Shown here piece after piece: positions 1 through 7,600 of a DNA stretch of 10,537 nucleotides. The stretch is taken from NCBI GenBank assembly GCA_965651255.1, contig CBFGRU010000097.1, positions 1-10,537 on the forward strand, in the 5' to 3' direction. Numbering within the stretch: the stretch's first letter is position 1; the number at the start of each line of letters is the position of its first letter. A program made the position numbers and the translations under genes. The stretch comes from CBFGRU01 sp965651255. Lineage in GTDB: Bacteria > Planctomycetota > Phycisphaerae > Phycisphaerales > SM1A02. The notes beneath the pieces are model-generated. The model had not been told where the DNA came from and did not search any database. It saw only the letters and a program-made list of their open reading frames with translations.

Positions 1-814
1 CATCTTCAAGGAGATAGACCGCTCTGTTGCTCGCGTGTTCTCCGGCGGGCCAGTTCGCGATGTGACCTATGAGGTTGTGCCCATCGCCCGGCGTTGTGTA
101 GACGGCCCCGCGTTCATCGATGAGGACCAGCCGCTCGGCCGACCGCAGCGCCCGAAACGATCCGGTCATCGTGGTGGGAACGGAGTCAATCTCGATCCAT
201 CGCTCCTGCCAGTGTTCGGCCTCATCGTCGAAACGATGCTGATGCAGCGTTCCTTCGTAGGCGAACAACACAGAACTGTCTCGAGGCGATAGAGAGGCGA
301 AGTCAAAGAAGAGTGGATCTTTCACGCGGATCGTGTGTCGCCGGCTGTGGGTGGTGAGGGGCGCGAGTTTCAACGGGCGTTCGGCGGTGCGGGCGGCAAC
401 CGCTTGTGCAGCTTCAGGCGGCGGCTGTTCACCCCTCATTTGCGCCCGGAGGATGGCCAGGCAGGCATCGGCCCCGCCTCGCGCGGCTCCGGGGGAGATT
501 GGCTCGGGGTGTGGAAGCTGGATCGGAAAGACAAAGAAGTCTTCTCCCAGGAATCCCCACACCGGAACGCCGAAATGTTGGTTGTAATTGGCGACAAACC
601 CGTGCGAGAGTTGCTCGGGCCTCTGCTTGATGAGGTTGATGGACCAGAGCGGGTGGACGGGATGTTCCCCTTCTACCAACACCCGACAGTCGGTGAAGAG
701 CACGCCTTCACGAAGGACGGCCTTCCGGACGTTGTAGTGACCGAGGTGCGGCGCGGTGTGCGCCGCGAATGCGGGTGAAATCACCAGAGCCAGAGAGAGA
801 AGGAAGGGGATCAT
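1..814 (-). CDS. Secreted protein of unknown function, partial (C-terminus beyond left edge)
   Basis: The minus strand is open without a stop from the ATG at 814 to the window edge, giving about 271 residues of an incomplete protein. The start is supported by GGAG at 820-823, five bases upstream, and by a signal peptide that begins at once: MIPFLLSLALVISPAFA, with likely cleavage after the AFA at residues 15-17. The mature part is soluble-looking and rich in His, Trp and aromatic residues. After a proline-rich and alanine-rich linker (about residues 125-150) it becomes a run of short beta-like strands such as SSVLFAYEG, ERLVLIDERGAVYTT and NRAVYLLED, which would fit a propeller or other beta-repeat fold. 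I do not recognise the family. It is divergent from nuoF, so it shares only the intergenic region with it. That this is a real exported protein is fairly sure; the function is open. Confidence 0.72.
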   Translation of the reverse strand, partial: MIPFLLSLALVISPAFAAHTAPHLGHYNVRKAVLREGVLFTDCRVLVEGEHPVHPLWSINLIKQRPEQLSHGFVANYNQHFGVPVWGFLGEDFFVFPIQLPHPEPISPGAARGGADACLAILRAQMRGEQPPPEAAQAVAARTAERPLKLAPLTTHSRRHTIRVKDPLFFDFASLSPRDSSVLFAYEGTLHQHRFDDEAEHWQERWIEIDSVPTTMTGSFRALRSAERLVLIDERGAVYTTPGDGHNLIGHIANWPAGEHASNRAVYLLED

Positions 815-1173
815 GAGGACTCCGATCGTGTGCGTTCCATTGAACCGGGATAGTGCATCACGAGGATGTTTGTCGGTGTTGCATTTGTAAAGAGCAGTGC
901 GGGAATAGCACCTGTTCCCCAAGGGATTTCTGCGCGAGTTGCTCCATAGTACAGTATGACGTCAGAGACCCGCTGCTGCGCGGCCATCTATCAGTCAGTC
1001 GTGCCCCCCGGGGGGGGATCTGCTGTCACGGGCATACTGCGATTGGTGCGTTCCTGGTCTTGCGGGCGGGGTGATGCCCGGGAGTGGGTTCTGTGCCCCG
1101 GTTCGCACGGTGGCGGGTTGATCGGCTACGATTCGGCCCGTTTCTGTTTTCCCGATTCGCGAGGCCTGCACTC
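815..1173. other. Divergent intergenic region between the secreted-protein gene and nuoF
   Basis: These 359 bases separate two divergently read genes, so they should hold both promoters. I find no convincing sigma-70 pair on either strand. Visible symmetry elements are the 8-base palindrome TGACGTCA at 957-964, a CCCCCCGGGGGG palindrome at 1004-1015 that extends into eight G in a row (1010-1017), and a weak CGGGC/GCCCG stem at 1063-1067 and 1076-1080. Short reading frames here show no ribosome site or recognisable protein. The nuoF frame stays open back to a GTG at 1084, but that stretch does not look like a conserved NuoF N-terminus and lacks a ribosome site. Confidence 0.5.
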
Positions 1174-2520
1174 ATGCCCATGAACGGACCCGTTCTGACG
1201 AAGCGCATCCCCTCCCGCCCGTTTGCTGATCCGAAGGATCGCAAGGTGGTCATGTACGATGAGTACGTGAAGACCGGGGGGTATCAGGCCCTAGAGAAGG
1301 CCCTTTCGATGGAGCCGAGCGCGATCGTGGACATGGTGAAAGATTCGCAGCTTCGCGGCCGCGGCGGCGCGGGCTTTCCCTGCGGTGTGAAGTGGACGTT
1401 TCTGCCGAAGCCAGACGGCGGCAGGCGGTATCTCGCGATCAACTGCGATGAGGCGGAGCCGGGCACCTTCAAGGACCGCCTGCTCTGCGACTTTGACCCG
1501 CACCTGACGCTCGAAGGCATCGCGATTTCGTGTTATGCGTGCCAGCTTGATACGGCGTACTTCTTTATTCGGGGTGAGTACCACCACCAGGCGAAGATCA
1601 TGCAGCGCGCCATTCAGGAGGCATACGAGCACGGCATCTTCGGCAAGCAGGGGCTGCTGAAGGGCAAAGTGAAGTTTGCGGTCGATTGCTATCTGCATCG
1701 CTCAGCCGGCGCGTATATCTGCGGCGAAGAAACGGGTCTGCTCGAATGCATCGAAGGCAAGCGCGGCTGGCCGCGCAACAAGCCCCCGTTCCCCGCGATC
1801 GAAGGGCTGTTCGGTCGGCCGACGATCATCAACAACGTGGAAACGCTCGCGTGCGTCGGTCCGATCGTCGAAGAGGGCAGCGACTGGTTCAAGTCGATGG
1901 GTACCGAGTCGAAGCTGGGCGGTCCGCCATCGTTCGGTCCGAAACTGATGGGCGTTTCGGGTCATGTGAATCAGCCGGGCGTGTACGAACTCGACCTTGG
2001 AATCACGCTGCGCGAGCTGGTGGAAAATCACTGCGGCGGAATGCGCGGTGGCAAGAAGTTCAAGGGCGCGATTCCCGGCGGGGTGTCGATGGGGGTCCTC
2101 GGGCCGGATCAGTACGATGCGCCGCTCGATTTCGATATCGGCCGCAAGTACGAAGTGCTCGGTCTCGGGACGGCGTGCCCGACCGTGTTCGATGAGGATA
2201 CGGACATGGTCGCCGTCTGCCGGAACATCTCGCGGTTCTTCAAGAACGAATCGTGCGGCCAATGCACGCCCTGCCGTGAAGGTGCGGGGTGGCTGTACAA
2301 GGCGCTGGTGCGCATTGAGCGGGGCGATGCAACGAGCAAGGACCTTGACCTCGTGCTCGAAATCGCGGGTTCAATGGGCGCGATGCCCGGCACGACGATC
2401 TGCGGCCTCGCCGATGGCAACAACTGGGCGGTGCGCACGATCGTGAACAAGTTCCGCGATGAATTTGAAGCGCGCTGCAAGCGGCAGTACGTGCCCGTCG
2501 GCGTGTCATTGAGCGCGTGA
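1174..2520 (+). CDS. nuoF: NADH-quinone oxidoreductase subunit F (complex I, NADH/FMN subunit)
   Basis: NuoF (448 aa, the usual family length) is the entry point of respiratory complex I on the cytoplasmic side. It binds NADH, takes a hydride on FMN and passes electrons to its own [4Fe-4S] cluster (N3). The glycine-rich nucleotide/FMN motif GRGGAGF lies at residues 62-68, followed by the CDEAEPGTFKDR block and the GAYICGEETGLL block. The cluster ligands are Cys361, Cys364 and Cys367 in SCGQCTPC, plus Cys410 in TTICGLAD. The N-terminal block (YDEYVKTGGYQALEKAL) also matches the family. I chose the ATG at 1174 because GAGG at 1161-1164 sits nine bases upstream; the GTG at 1084 would add 30 unlike residues. 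No nuoE or nuoG is adjacent: upstream is a divergent gene and downstream a convergent one. Related NAD-linked hydrogenase or formate dehydrogenase flavoprotein subunits share these motifs, but no extra thioredoxin-like or ferredoxin domain is present, favouring plain NuoF. Confidence 0.95.
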   Translation: MPMNGPVLTKRIPSRPFADPKDRKVVMYDEYVKTGGYQALEKALSMEPSAIVDMVKDSQLRGRGGAGFPCGVKWTFLPKPDGGRRYLAINCDEAEPGTFKDRLLCDFDPHLTLEGIAISCYACQLDTAYFFIRGEYHHQAKIMQRAIQEAYEHGIFGKQGLLKGKVKFAVDCYLHRSAGAYICGEETGLLECIEGKRGWPRNKPPFPAIEGLFGRPTIINNVETLACVGPIVEEGSDWFKSMGTESKLGGPPSFGPKLMGVSGHVNQPGVYELDLGITLRELVENHCGGMRGGKKFKGAIPGGVSMGVLGPDQYDAPLDFDIGRKYEVLGLGTACPTVFDEDTDMVAVCRNISRFFKNESCGQCTPCREGAGWLYKALVRIERGDATSKDLDLVLEIAGSMGAMPGTTICGLADGNNWAVRTIVNKFRDEFEARCKRQYVPVGVSLSA

Positions 2521-2531
2521 GCGGATTGAAC

Positions 2532-2546
2532 CACGGAGTCACGGAG
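2532..2546. repeat. Short tandem repeat CACGGAG-T-CACGGAG
   Basis: Two identical 7-base units, CACGGAG at 2532-2538 and at 2540-2546, are separated by a single T, just after the nuoF stop. From memory, sequence of this type (CCACGGAG-N-CACGGAG) recurs between genes in many unrelated bacterial genomes. It directly abuts the hairpin at 2546-2565, so it may be one edge of a dispersed intergenic element. Confidence 0.5.
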
Positions 2547-2565
2547 GGAAACAATGATGTTTCCC
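2546..2565. repeat. Perfect 8-bp hairpin in the nuoF/pyrE gap
   Basis: GGGAAACA (2546-2553) and TGTTTCCC (2558-2565) are perfect inverted repeats around the 4-base loop ATGA. The hairpin lies 25 bases after the nuoF stop, so it could end nuoF transcription, but no T-run follows, so it is not a classical intrinsic terminator. It may equally be part of the larger structured repeat next to it. Confidence 0.6.
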
Positions 2566-2566
2566 A

Positions 2567-2646
2567 CGCCGCTCGCGGCTTCGCAGTGCAGCGGTGCACT
2601 CAATCGAAAGTCGTTGCATGAGCGTGCCGCGAAGCCGCAAGCGGCG
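2567..2646. repeat. Long nested inverted repeat between convergent nuoF and pyrE
   Basis: The outer arms are 2567-2584 and 2629-2646: 18 positions pair with one exception, C2574 against A2639. In RNA read from the minus strand that pair becomes G-U, so the stem would be unbroken in the pyrE transcript. Each arm contains its own dyad of the form GCCGCNNGCGGC (2568-2579 and 2634-2645). Inside the loop lies a perfect hairpin, AGTGCA (2585-2590) and TGCACT (2595-2600), around GCGG. The element begins five bases after the pyrE stop. It could act as a bidirectional terminator or mRNA-end stabiliser, or be a REP-like mobile repeat; no U-run supports a standard terminator. Confidence 0.65.
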
Positions 2647-2651
2647 ATCAT

Positions 2652-3251
2652 TCACGACGGCTCGTCGTTCGAGATACCCAACTCCGCAATCGTGACGAGC
2701 GGCTGATAAGGAATGCCCTTCTCGCGGAAACGCTCGGCCCCGCCGCCGTCGCGGTCGAGCACGCTGACCGTTAAGGCGATGGTGTGACCGAGCCCCTGCA
2801 CGACGTCGATCGCCTGCATGATCGATCCGCCGGAAGTGATGACATCATCCACCATGATTACGCGCGCCGGTTCTTTCGGCAGATTGCCTTCGACCGGCTT
2901 CTTCGTGCCGTGGCCCTTCACTTCCTTGCGCACGATGAAGCTCGGCAGATGCCGGCCGATCTGAAACGCGCGCATTGCCACGGCGGAGACAATCGGCGTC
3001 GAGCCCATGTCCATGCCGCCGATCGCATCGGCTTCGATGTCTTTGATCTCTTCAAGGATGGCATCGGCGATCAGCAGCGCGCCTTCACCGGAGAAACTCA
3101 CGAGTTTTCCATCGCAGTAGTAGCTGCTCGTCCGGCCGCTCGCGAGCGTGAACCGACCCCGCCGAATCGCGTGTTCATCCAGAAACCGCGCGAGTTCGGG
3201 ATGACGGGCATTGGTGAACCTGGTATCGACCTGCGAACGCGTATCGGGCAC
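2652..3251 (-). CDS. pyrE: Orotate phosphoribosyltransferase
   Basis: PyrE joins orotate to PRPP to form orotidine 5'-monophosphate, the fifth step of pyrimidine synthesis in the cytoplasm; it normally works as a dimer. With the start used here the protein is 199 aa, typical for the family. The N-terminal block FTLASGRTSSYYCDGK (34-49) is the orotate-site region. The flexible catalytic loop RKEVKGHGTKKPVEG is at 108-122. The PRPP-binding signature VIMVDDVITSGGS is at 131-143, with its two Asp and the TSGG turn intact. I chose the GTG at 3251 because GGAAAGG at 3259-3265 sits seven bases before it. The frame also opens at a TTG at 3272, which lacks a well-spaced ribosome site. The upstream gene on the same strand ends 53 bases away, so co-transcription is possible. 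The 3' end runs into a large inverted repeat. Confidence 0.93.
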   Translation of the reverse strand: MPDTRSQVDTRFTNARHPELARFLDEHAIRRGRFTLASGRTSSYYCDGKLVSFSGEGALLIADAILEEIKDIEADAIGGMDMGSTPIVSAVAMRAFQIGRHLPSFIVRKEVKGHGTKKPVEGNLPKEPARVIMVDDVITSGGSIMQAIDVVQGLGHTIALTVSVLDRDGGGAERFREKGIPYQPLVTIAELGISNDEPS

Positions 3252-3304
3252 GAGCGGACCTTTCCAATGCAAGACAAGTGGTGATCTTCTCCGCAGTATA
3301 CGCC

Positions 3305-4375
3305 TTAGGTCCTTGCACTTTGTTTCGATGCGCGTGCCGGAATGATGTTGGCACCAGACCGCCCCAGAAATGCCAGACCGTTCTCGACGAGCAGCTTTCG
3401 CTTGAGTGCATCGTCAAACGATTCCATCGACTCGATCAGCTTCCCCGGATGGTGTTCACCCAGTGGAAAAGGATAGTCTGAGCCGAGCGCGACCCGATCC
3501 TCGCCCATGGTGTTCACGAGGTATTCGAGCGCGCTGGCATCGTGGACGAGTGAATCGACCCAGAATCGGCCGACGTACTCGCGCGGATTGATGGGGTTGT
3601 CGACCGCACACAGATCAGGTCGCACGTTGAAACCATGCTCGATGCGGCCGATCGTGAACGGAAACGATCCGCCGCCGTGCGCAAAGCACAGGCGCAGGTC
3701 GGGCAGGCGCTCGATGACCCCGCCGAAGATCATCGAGCAGATCGCGAGCGCCGTCTCCGCGGGCATGCCGACAAGCCACGGCAGCCAATACTTCGGCATC
3801 TGTTCTTTACCCATCATGTCCCAGGGATGCACGAAGACGGCCGCGCCGAGTTCCTGGGCCGCTTCGAAGATGGGGAAGAGTTCTTCGGCATCGAGGTTCC
3901 ACGAATTGATGTGCGAGCCGATCTGAACACCGGCCAGCCCCAGTTCGTTGATGCATCGTTCAAGTTCGCGTATCGCGAGCGTCGGCGCCTGCATTGGAAT
4001 TGTGCCGAGGCCGATGAAGCGATCGGGGAAGTCACGGCAGATGCCCGCGAGGTGCTCGTTCAGAAGCTGCGCGAGATCGAGCGCGTGCTCGGGCTTCTTG
4101 TCGTACGAAAACATCACCGGAACGGTGGAAAGGGTCTGGATGGTGACGCCGGTCTCGTCGCACTCTTTCATCCGGACCGCAGGATCCCAGCAGTTGGCCT
4201 GGATCTCGCGGAAGAACCGGTCATCAATCCACATCTGCGCGCAGCACGGCCGATGATGCTCCAGCCGCACCCACCCGCCGCAGCCGAACCGCTCACGCAG
4301 GTCCGGCCATCGCTCCGGAAGAATGTGCGTGTGCAGATCAACTTTCGTGATGGTCCTGTCGTCAGCGATACTCAT
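3305..4375 (-). CDS. 2-amino-3-carboxymuconate-6-semialdehyde decarboxylase (ACMSD)
   Basis: ACMSD is a zinc amidohydrolase-fold decarboxylase that removes CO2 from aminocarboxymuconate semialdehyde in the kynurenine route of tryptophan breakdown, diverting it from quinolinate and NAD synthesis. The 356-aa product matches animal ACMSD, recalled from memory, nearly end to end with few gaps. Shared blocks include STVPVMFSY, YWLPWLVGMPAET, FAHGGG and DYPFPLGE. All known site residues fall in register, nine positions after the human numbering: metal ligands His15, His17 (HTH), His183 (HPWD) and Asp300, catalytic His233, and Arg56 at a substrate-binding position. The ATG at 4375 lacks an obvious ribosome site; a TTG at 4396 in the same frame is preceded by GAGAGG at eight bases, so the protein may be seven residues longer. 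No other kynurenine gene is in the window; pyrE follows 53 bases downstream. The gene is divergent from the locus at 4641. Confidence 0.9.
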   Translation of the reverse strand: MSIADDRTITKVDLHTHILPERWPDLRERFGCGGWVRLEHHRPCCAQMWIDDRFFREIQANCWDPAVRMKECDETGVTIQTLSTVPVMFSYDKKPEHALDLAQLLNEHLAGICRDFPDRFIGLGTIPMQAPTLAIRELERCINELGLAGVQIGSHINSWNLDAEELFPIFEAAQELGAAVFVHPWDMMGKEQMPKYWLPWLVGMPAETALAICSMIFGGVIERLPDLRLCFAHGGGSFPFTIGRIEHGFNVRPDLCAVDNPINPREYVGRFWVDSLVHDASALEYLVNTMGEDRVALGSDYPFPLGEHHPGKLIESMESFDDALKRKLLVENGLAFLGRSGANIIPARASKQSART

Positions 4376-4418
4376 GGAAGTTGCAGCCGTACTCAAGATC
4401 GTTGCCTCTCACTCCTCA

Positions 4419-4434
4419 TCATGGCCCGCCATGA
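4419..4434. promoter_or_regulatory. Candidate operator palindrome upstream of ACMSD
   Basis: TCATGGC-CC-GCCATGA is a perfect inverted repeat with 7-base arms and a 2-base centre, 44 bases upstream of the ACMSD ATG. That size and position fit the binding site of a dimeric transcription factor. No regulator gene lies in the window, so the role is inferred from symmetry and position only. Confidence 0.35.
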
Positions 4435-4479
4435 GATGCACCGCAAACAATGGTTCAATGGTCAGGTGTCTGATCGGTA

Positions 4480-4491
4480 CGGCTCGAGCCG
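4480..4491. promoter_or_regulatory. 12-bp palindrome CGGCTCGAGCCG in the divergent region
   Basis: This is a perfect self-complementary 12-mer, flanked on both sides by GGTAC (4476-4480, overlapping by one base, and 4496-4500). It lies about 150 bases before the start at 4641 and 105 bases before the ACMSD start. It could be an operator for either gene or chance in GC-rich DNA. Confidence 0.25.
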
Positions 4492-4640
4492 ACTTGGTAC
4501 GATAGGGGACAACGGGTTCGCCGAATGGCGGATTCCTGCAACGGACCCCTCGTCGAAGGCGTTTCCACGGTAGAGAACCCGAACCGGTCGATGACGGTAC
4601 AGAATGATGCACGGTTCGCTCGAAGCCAGAAAGCGATGAC

Positions 4641-7600
4641 ATGCGCGAGATTATTGATCAACTCGGTCGGCTCCGCTTCCGCAGTCGGGTGTTGTTGCTG
4701 GTGCAGCGGTGTGCAGCCCTGGCGGCGGTGCTGATTGCGGGTGTGCTGCTGCTGGCCGGTGTTGATTACCTGTTTCGTTTTCCGGGCGGATTTCGTCTCG
4801 TTGTGCTGCTGGCAGGTCTCAGCGCTGCTGGCTGGTACTTCTGGAAACATGTCATGCCGGCGCTGGGGTTCAATCCGACGCTGACCGATCTTGCGCTGCG
4901 CGTGGAACGTGCGATGCCCGCCGTCGCCGGGCGCCTCGCTTCGAGCGTTGAGTTTGCCATCAGCGGTGTCGATCAGGGCAACCCACTGGCAGCGCGATCG
5001 GTGAAGGACACGCAGTCGCGGCTGGCGGGTGAATCGATGGCCGGAATCATTCACTCCGGTCGCACGCGGCGAGATGTATCGCTCTTCGGTGCGGCGCTGC
5101 TGGTGGCGGTCATCGTCATCATCGCGAGCCCCACGTTTGCCGGCACTGCTCTGAATCGAATCTTCCTGCCGCTTGGCTCCGCGGAGTGGCCAGCCCGAAC
5201 CGGCGTTGTTTCACTGGTTCACGACATTGATGTTCATCCGCGCGGGCAGGCGCTCTCGCTCCGCGCGCGGGCAACAAAGGGCGACTTCGCCACGATGGAA
5301 GTCTCTGCCCGGTACCGGATGGAGCGGAACGGTGAGTGGGGCGCCTGGCGGACCATCGTGCTCGCGCGGCAGCCGGGACAGGGATTGGATCTGTTTGAGT
5401 CTCTGATCGATACGGAAGCGGACCGGCTCGCGGTGTACTTCCTGACGGACGATGCGCAAACGACGGTTCATGAGATTGCGCTGGTTCCTCCGCCGGCGAT
5501 TCTCCGGGCGTCACTGACGGTCACGCCGCCGGCCTATGCGAGTGGGCGATACCCGACGGTGGCGGCCGAACTTGGCACCGGTCTTGATGCCCGCGCGATT
5601 GCCGAGACGCCGGTCCTGATCGGTTCGATGGCCAGAATTGAATTTTCGTTCAATAAGCCAATCGTCGCGCGACCGAATGACCCCGCATGGATTCGCGAAG
5701 CGCTGACCTGGAACTTCGAGCGACTGCCCGTGGTTCAGGCCGCTGAGCCGAATTCGCAGTCGCTGACGCTCGAGTGGCGCGTGGAAGAGACGACACGACT
5801 GGCGATGCATCTGCAGGATGAGCACGGCATTTCAAATGCGGATGACATCGTGTTTCGCATTGATGCGGTGACGGATCGAGTGCCGAGCGCGACCATCACC
5901 CGTCCGGAGACGGATGAAGTCGTCACTCCGAACGCCGTCGTCGGACTTTCGGCAGAAGCGCGGGACGATGTGTCCGTCGGTCGCATCGGCTTGGAAGCGC
6001 GTCGCGAGGCGCAGCCCGGAAGCGAAGCGGAGATGCCGCTCCTGTGGGAACAGGTTGAGGCCGTCGATACGGTGGCGGCGATTATCGAACGGGATCTGCA
6101 TCTCACCGAAATCGACGCCCGGGAAGGTGATGTGATCGAACTCACCGCGATCGCGGATGACATGTTCTTCCTGGACGGACAGACGCACGACACGGTGCGC
6201 AGCGCGGTTCGACGACTGCGCATCGTCAGTGAACTTGACCTGCAGACTGCCTTGCGTGAGCAGCTTGGATTATTGCGGCAGAACGCCATTCGCATCGAAG
6301 GGCAGCAGGCGGAACTGCAGGATGATGTGATTGATGACGGCATGCAACCGGGAATCGCGCGTGCGCAGAGCCGCATCAGCGAACGAATTGCCGACCAGAT
6401 TGCCGCGCTGGAAGAGATCAATCGTCGTCGCGAGGCGAATCGACTTGATGATGCGCAACTTGAACAACTTCTTCGCGACTCGCTGGATCTGTTGACTGAG
6501 GCGGGGCGTGCATCGAACGAAGCCGGCCAGCGCATCGAGGCACGGGAAGGTGCATCATCATCGGCCCGGCGTGATCCGAGTGATCCGCGCGAACGAACGG
6601 GTGATCCCACCTCGGAAACGACTCGCGAAGACGTGGCGCCGAGCGAGGCGCGCCCGGGTGGCGAGTCATCGCCGAATGCACAGAGCGGCCGGACCGGTGA
6701 GCAGGGCAGTCAGGCCCAGGGAGAACAACCGGGCCAGCCGGAAGGGCAACCACCGGGTCAGGGCCAAACTGAAGGTCAACCGCAGGGGGCAGACAACCAG
6801 CCGGGAGACCAGGCGCAGCAGGATCAGCCCGATCAGGAAGGCGCCGGTTCAGAACCGGACCATGCCGAGTCACCGGACTGGGGCGAGGCGCGGCCGGAGG
6901 ATCAACCCGTCGTCGATGCACAGCAGCGGGTGCGCGATGAGTTGGGTGACCTCATTTCACTGCTTGATCGCAACGAGGATTCCTGGGTGATCAATCAGCA
7001 GTTGCAGGCGCTCCTCGATCAGCAGCAGCAACTCCGGAGCGAAACGCAACAACTGCGGGACCAGACCCTCGGCCGCGATCTTTCGGAACTGAGCGAGCTT
7101 GAGTTGAGTGAGCTTGACCGCATCGCGCAGCGTCAACGTGAGTTGGAAGAGTCGGCGCAGAATCTGATCGAAGAAGCTCGCGAGCGTGCGCAGGATCTCG
7201 AATCGGTTGACCCCCAGGCAGCGCAAGGCCTGCGGGATGCGGCTGACACCGCTCAGCGTGAAGAGTTGGAGCGCAACATGGAAGAGGCCGCCCAGCAGGC
7301 GCGGCAGAACCAGTTGCAGAACGCGCAGCAATCTCAGCAGCAGGCGATCGACACGCTGCAGCGCATGCAGGAACGCATGAACCAGGATCGTGCGCAGACG
7401 CAGGAGCTTCAGCGACGGCTGGAGAGTCTGGTCGATTCAATTCGTCGGCTTGTCACGATGCAGGAAAACGAGATCAATGCCCTCGCTGAGGCGATTTTTC
7501 AGGATTCGTACACCGGCCGCGATCGGGCGATGATTCGTCTGCAGCAGAACACGCAAGCAGTCGGGGGCGAAGCCCGTGCCGCCGGCCCGCGCGCTTCCAG

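Larger units (their letters stand above)
4376..4640. other. Divergent control region between ACMSD and the DUF4175-like locus
   Basis: These 265 bases lie between two outward-reading genes and should hold both promoters. No strong sigma-70 promoter can be named on either strand. The region contains two clean palindromes (4419-4434 and 4480-4491), listed separately, a near-perfect tandem 8-base repeat CAATGGTT/CAATGGTC at about 4448-4463, and two direct GGTAC copies (4476-4480, 4496-4500) flanking the second palindrome. No reading frame here looks like a gene. Confidence 0.5.

Noticed and set aside
335..778. Plus-strand open frame opposite the secreted protein
   Set aside because: The minus strand here carries a signal peptide, a ribosome site and an unbroken frame to the window edge, so this frame is the shadow.
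1084..1173. GTG at 1084 as the nuoF start
   Set aside because: It lacks a ribosome site and adds 30 Arg/Phe-rich residues not typical of NuoF; the ATG at 1174 has GAGG at nine bases.
1702..2262. Minus-strand open frame opposite nuoF
   Set aside because: It is a shadow of a highly conserved gene; no start signal or independent protein features.
3635..4573. Plus-strand open frame of 312 codons across ACMSD
   Set aside because: It is antisense to a gene with all catalytic residues conserved, and its translation shows no recognisable domain.
5735..6610. Minus-strand open frame of 291 codons inside the giant plus-strand gene
   Set aside because: It is Ser/Arg-rich low-complexity sequence typical of an antisense shadow in GC-rich DNA, has no ribosome site, and lies wholly within a supported coding region.
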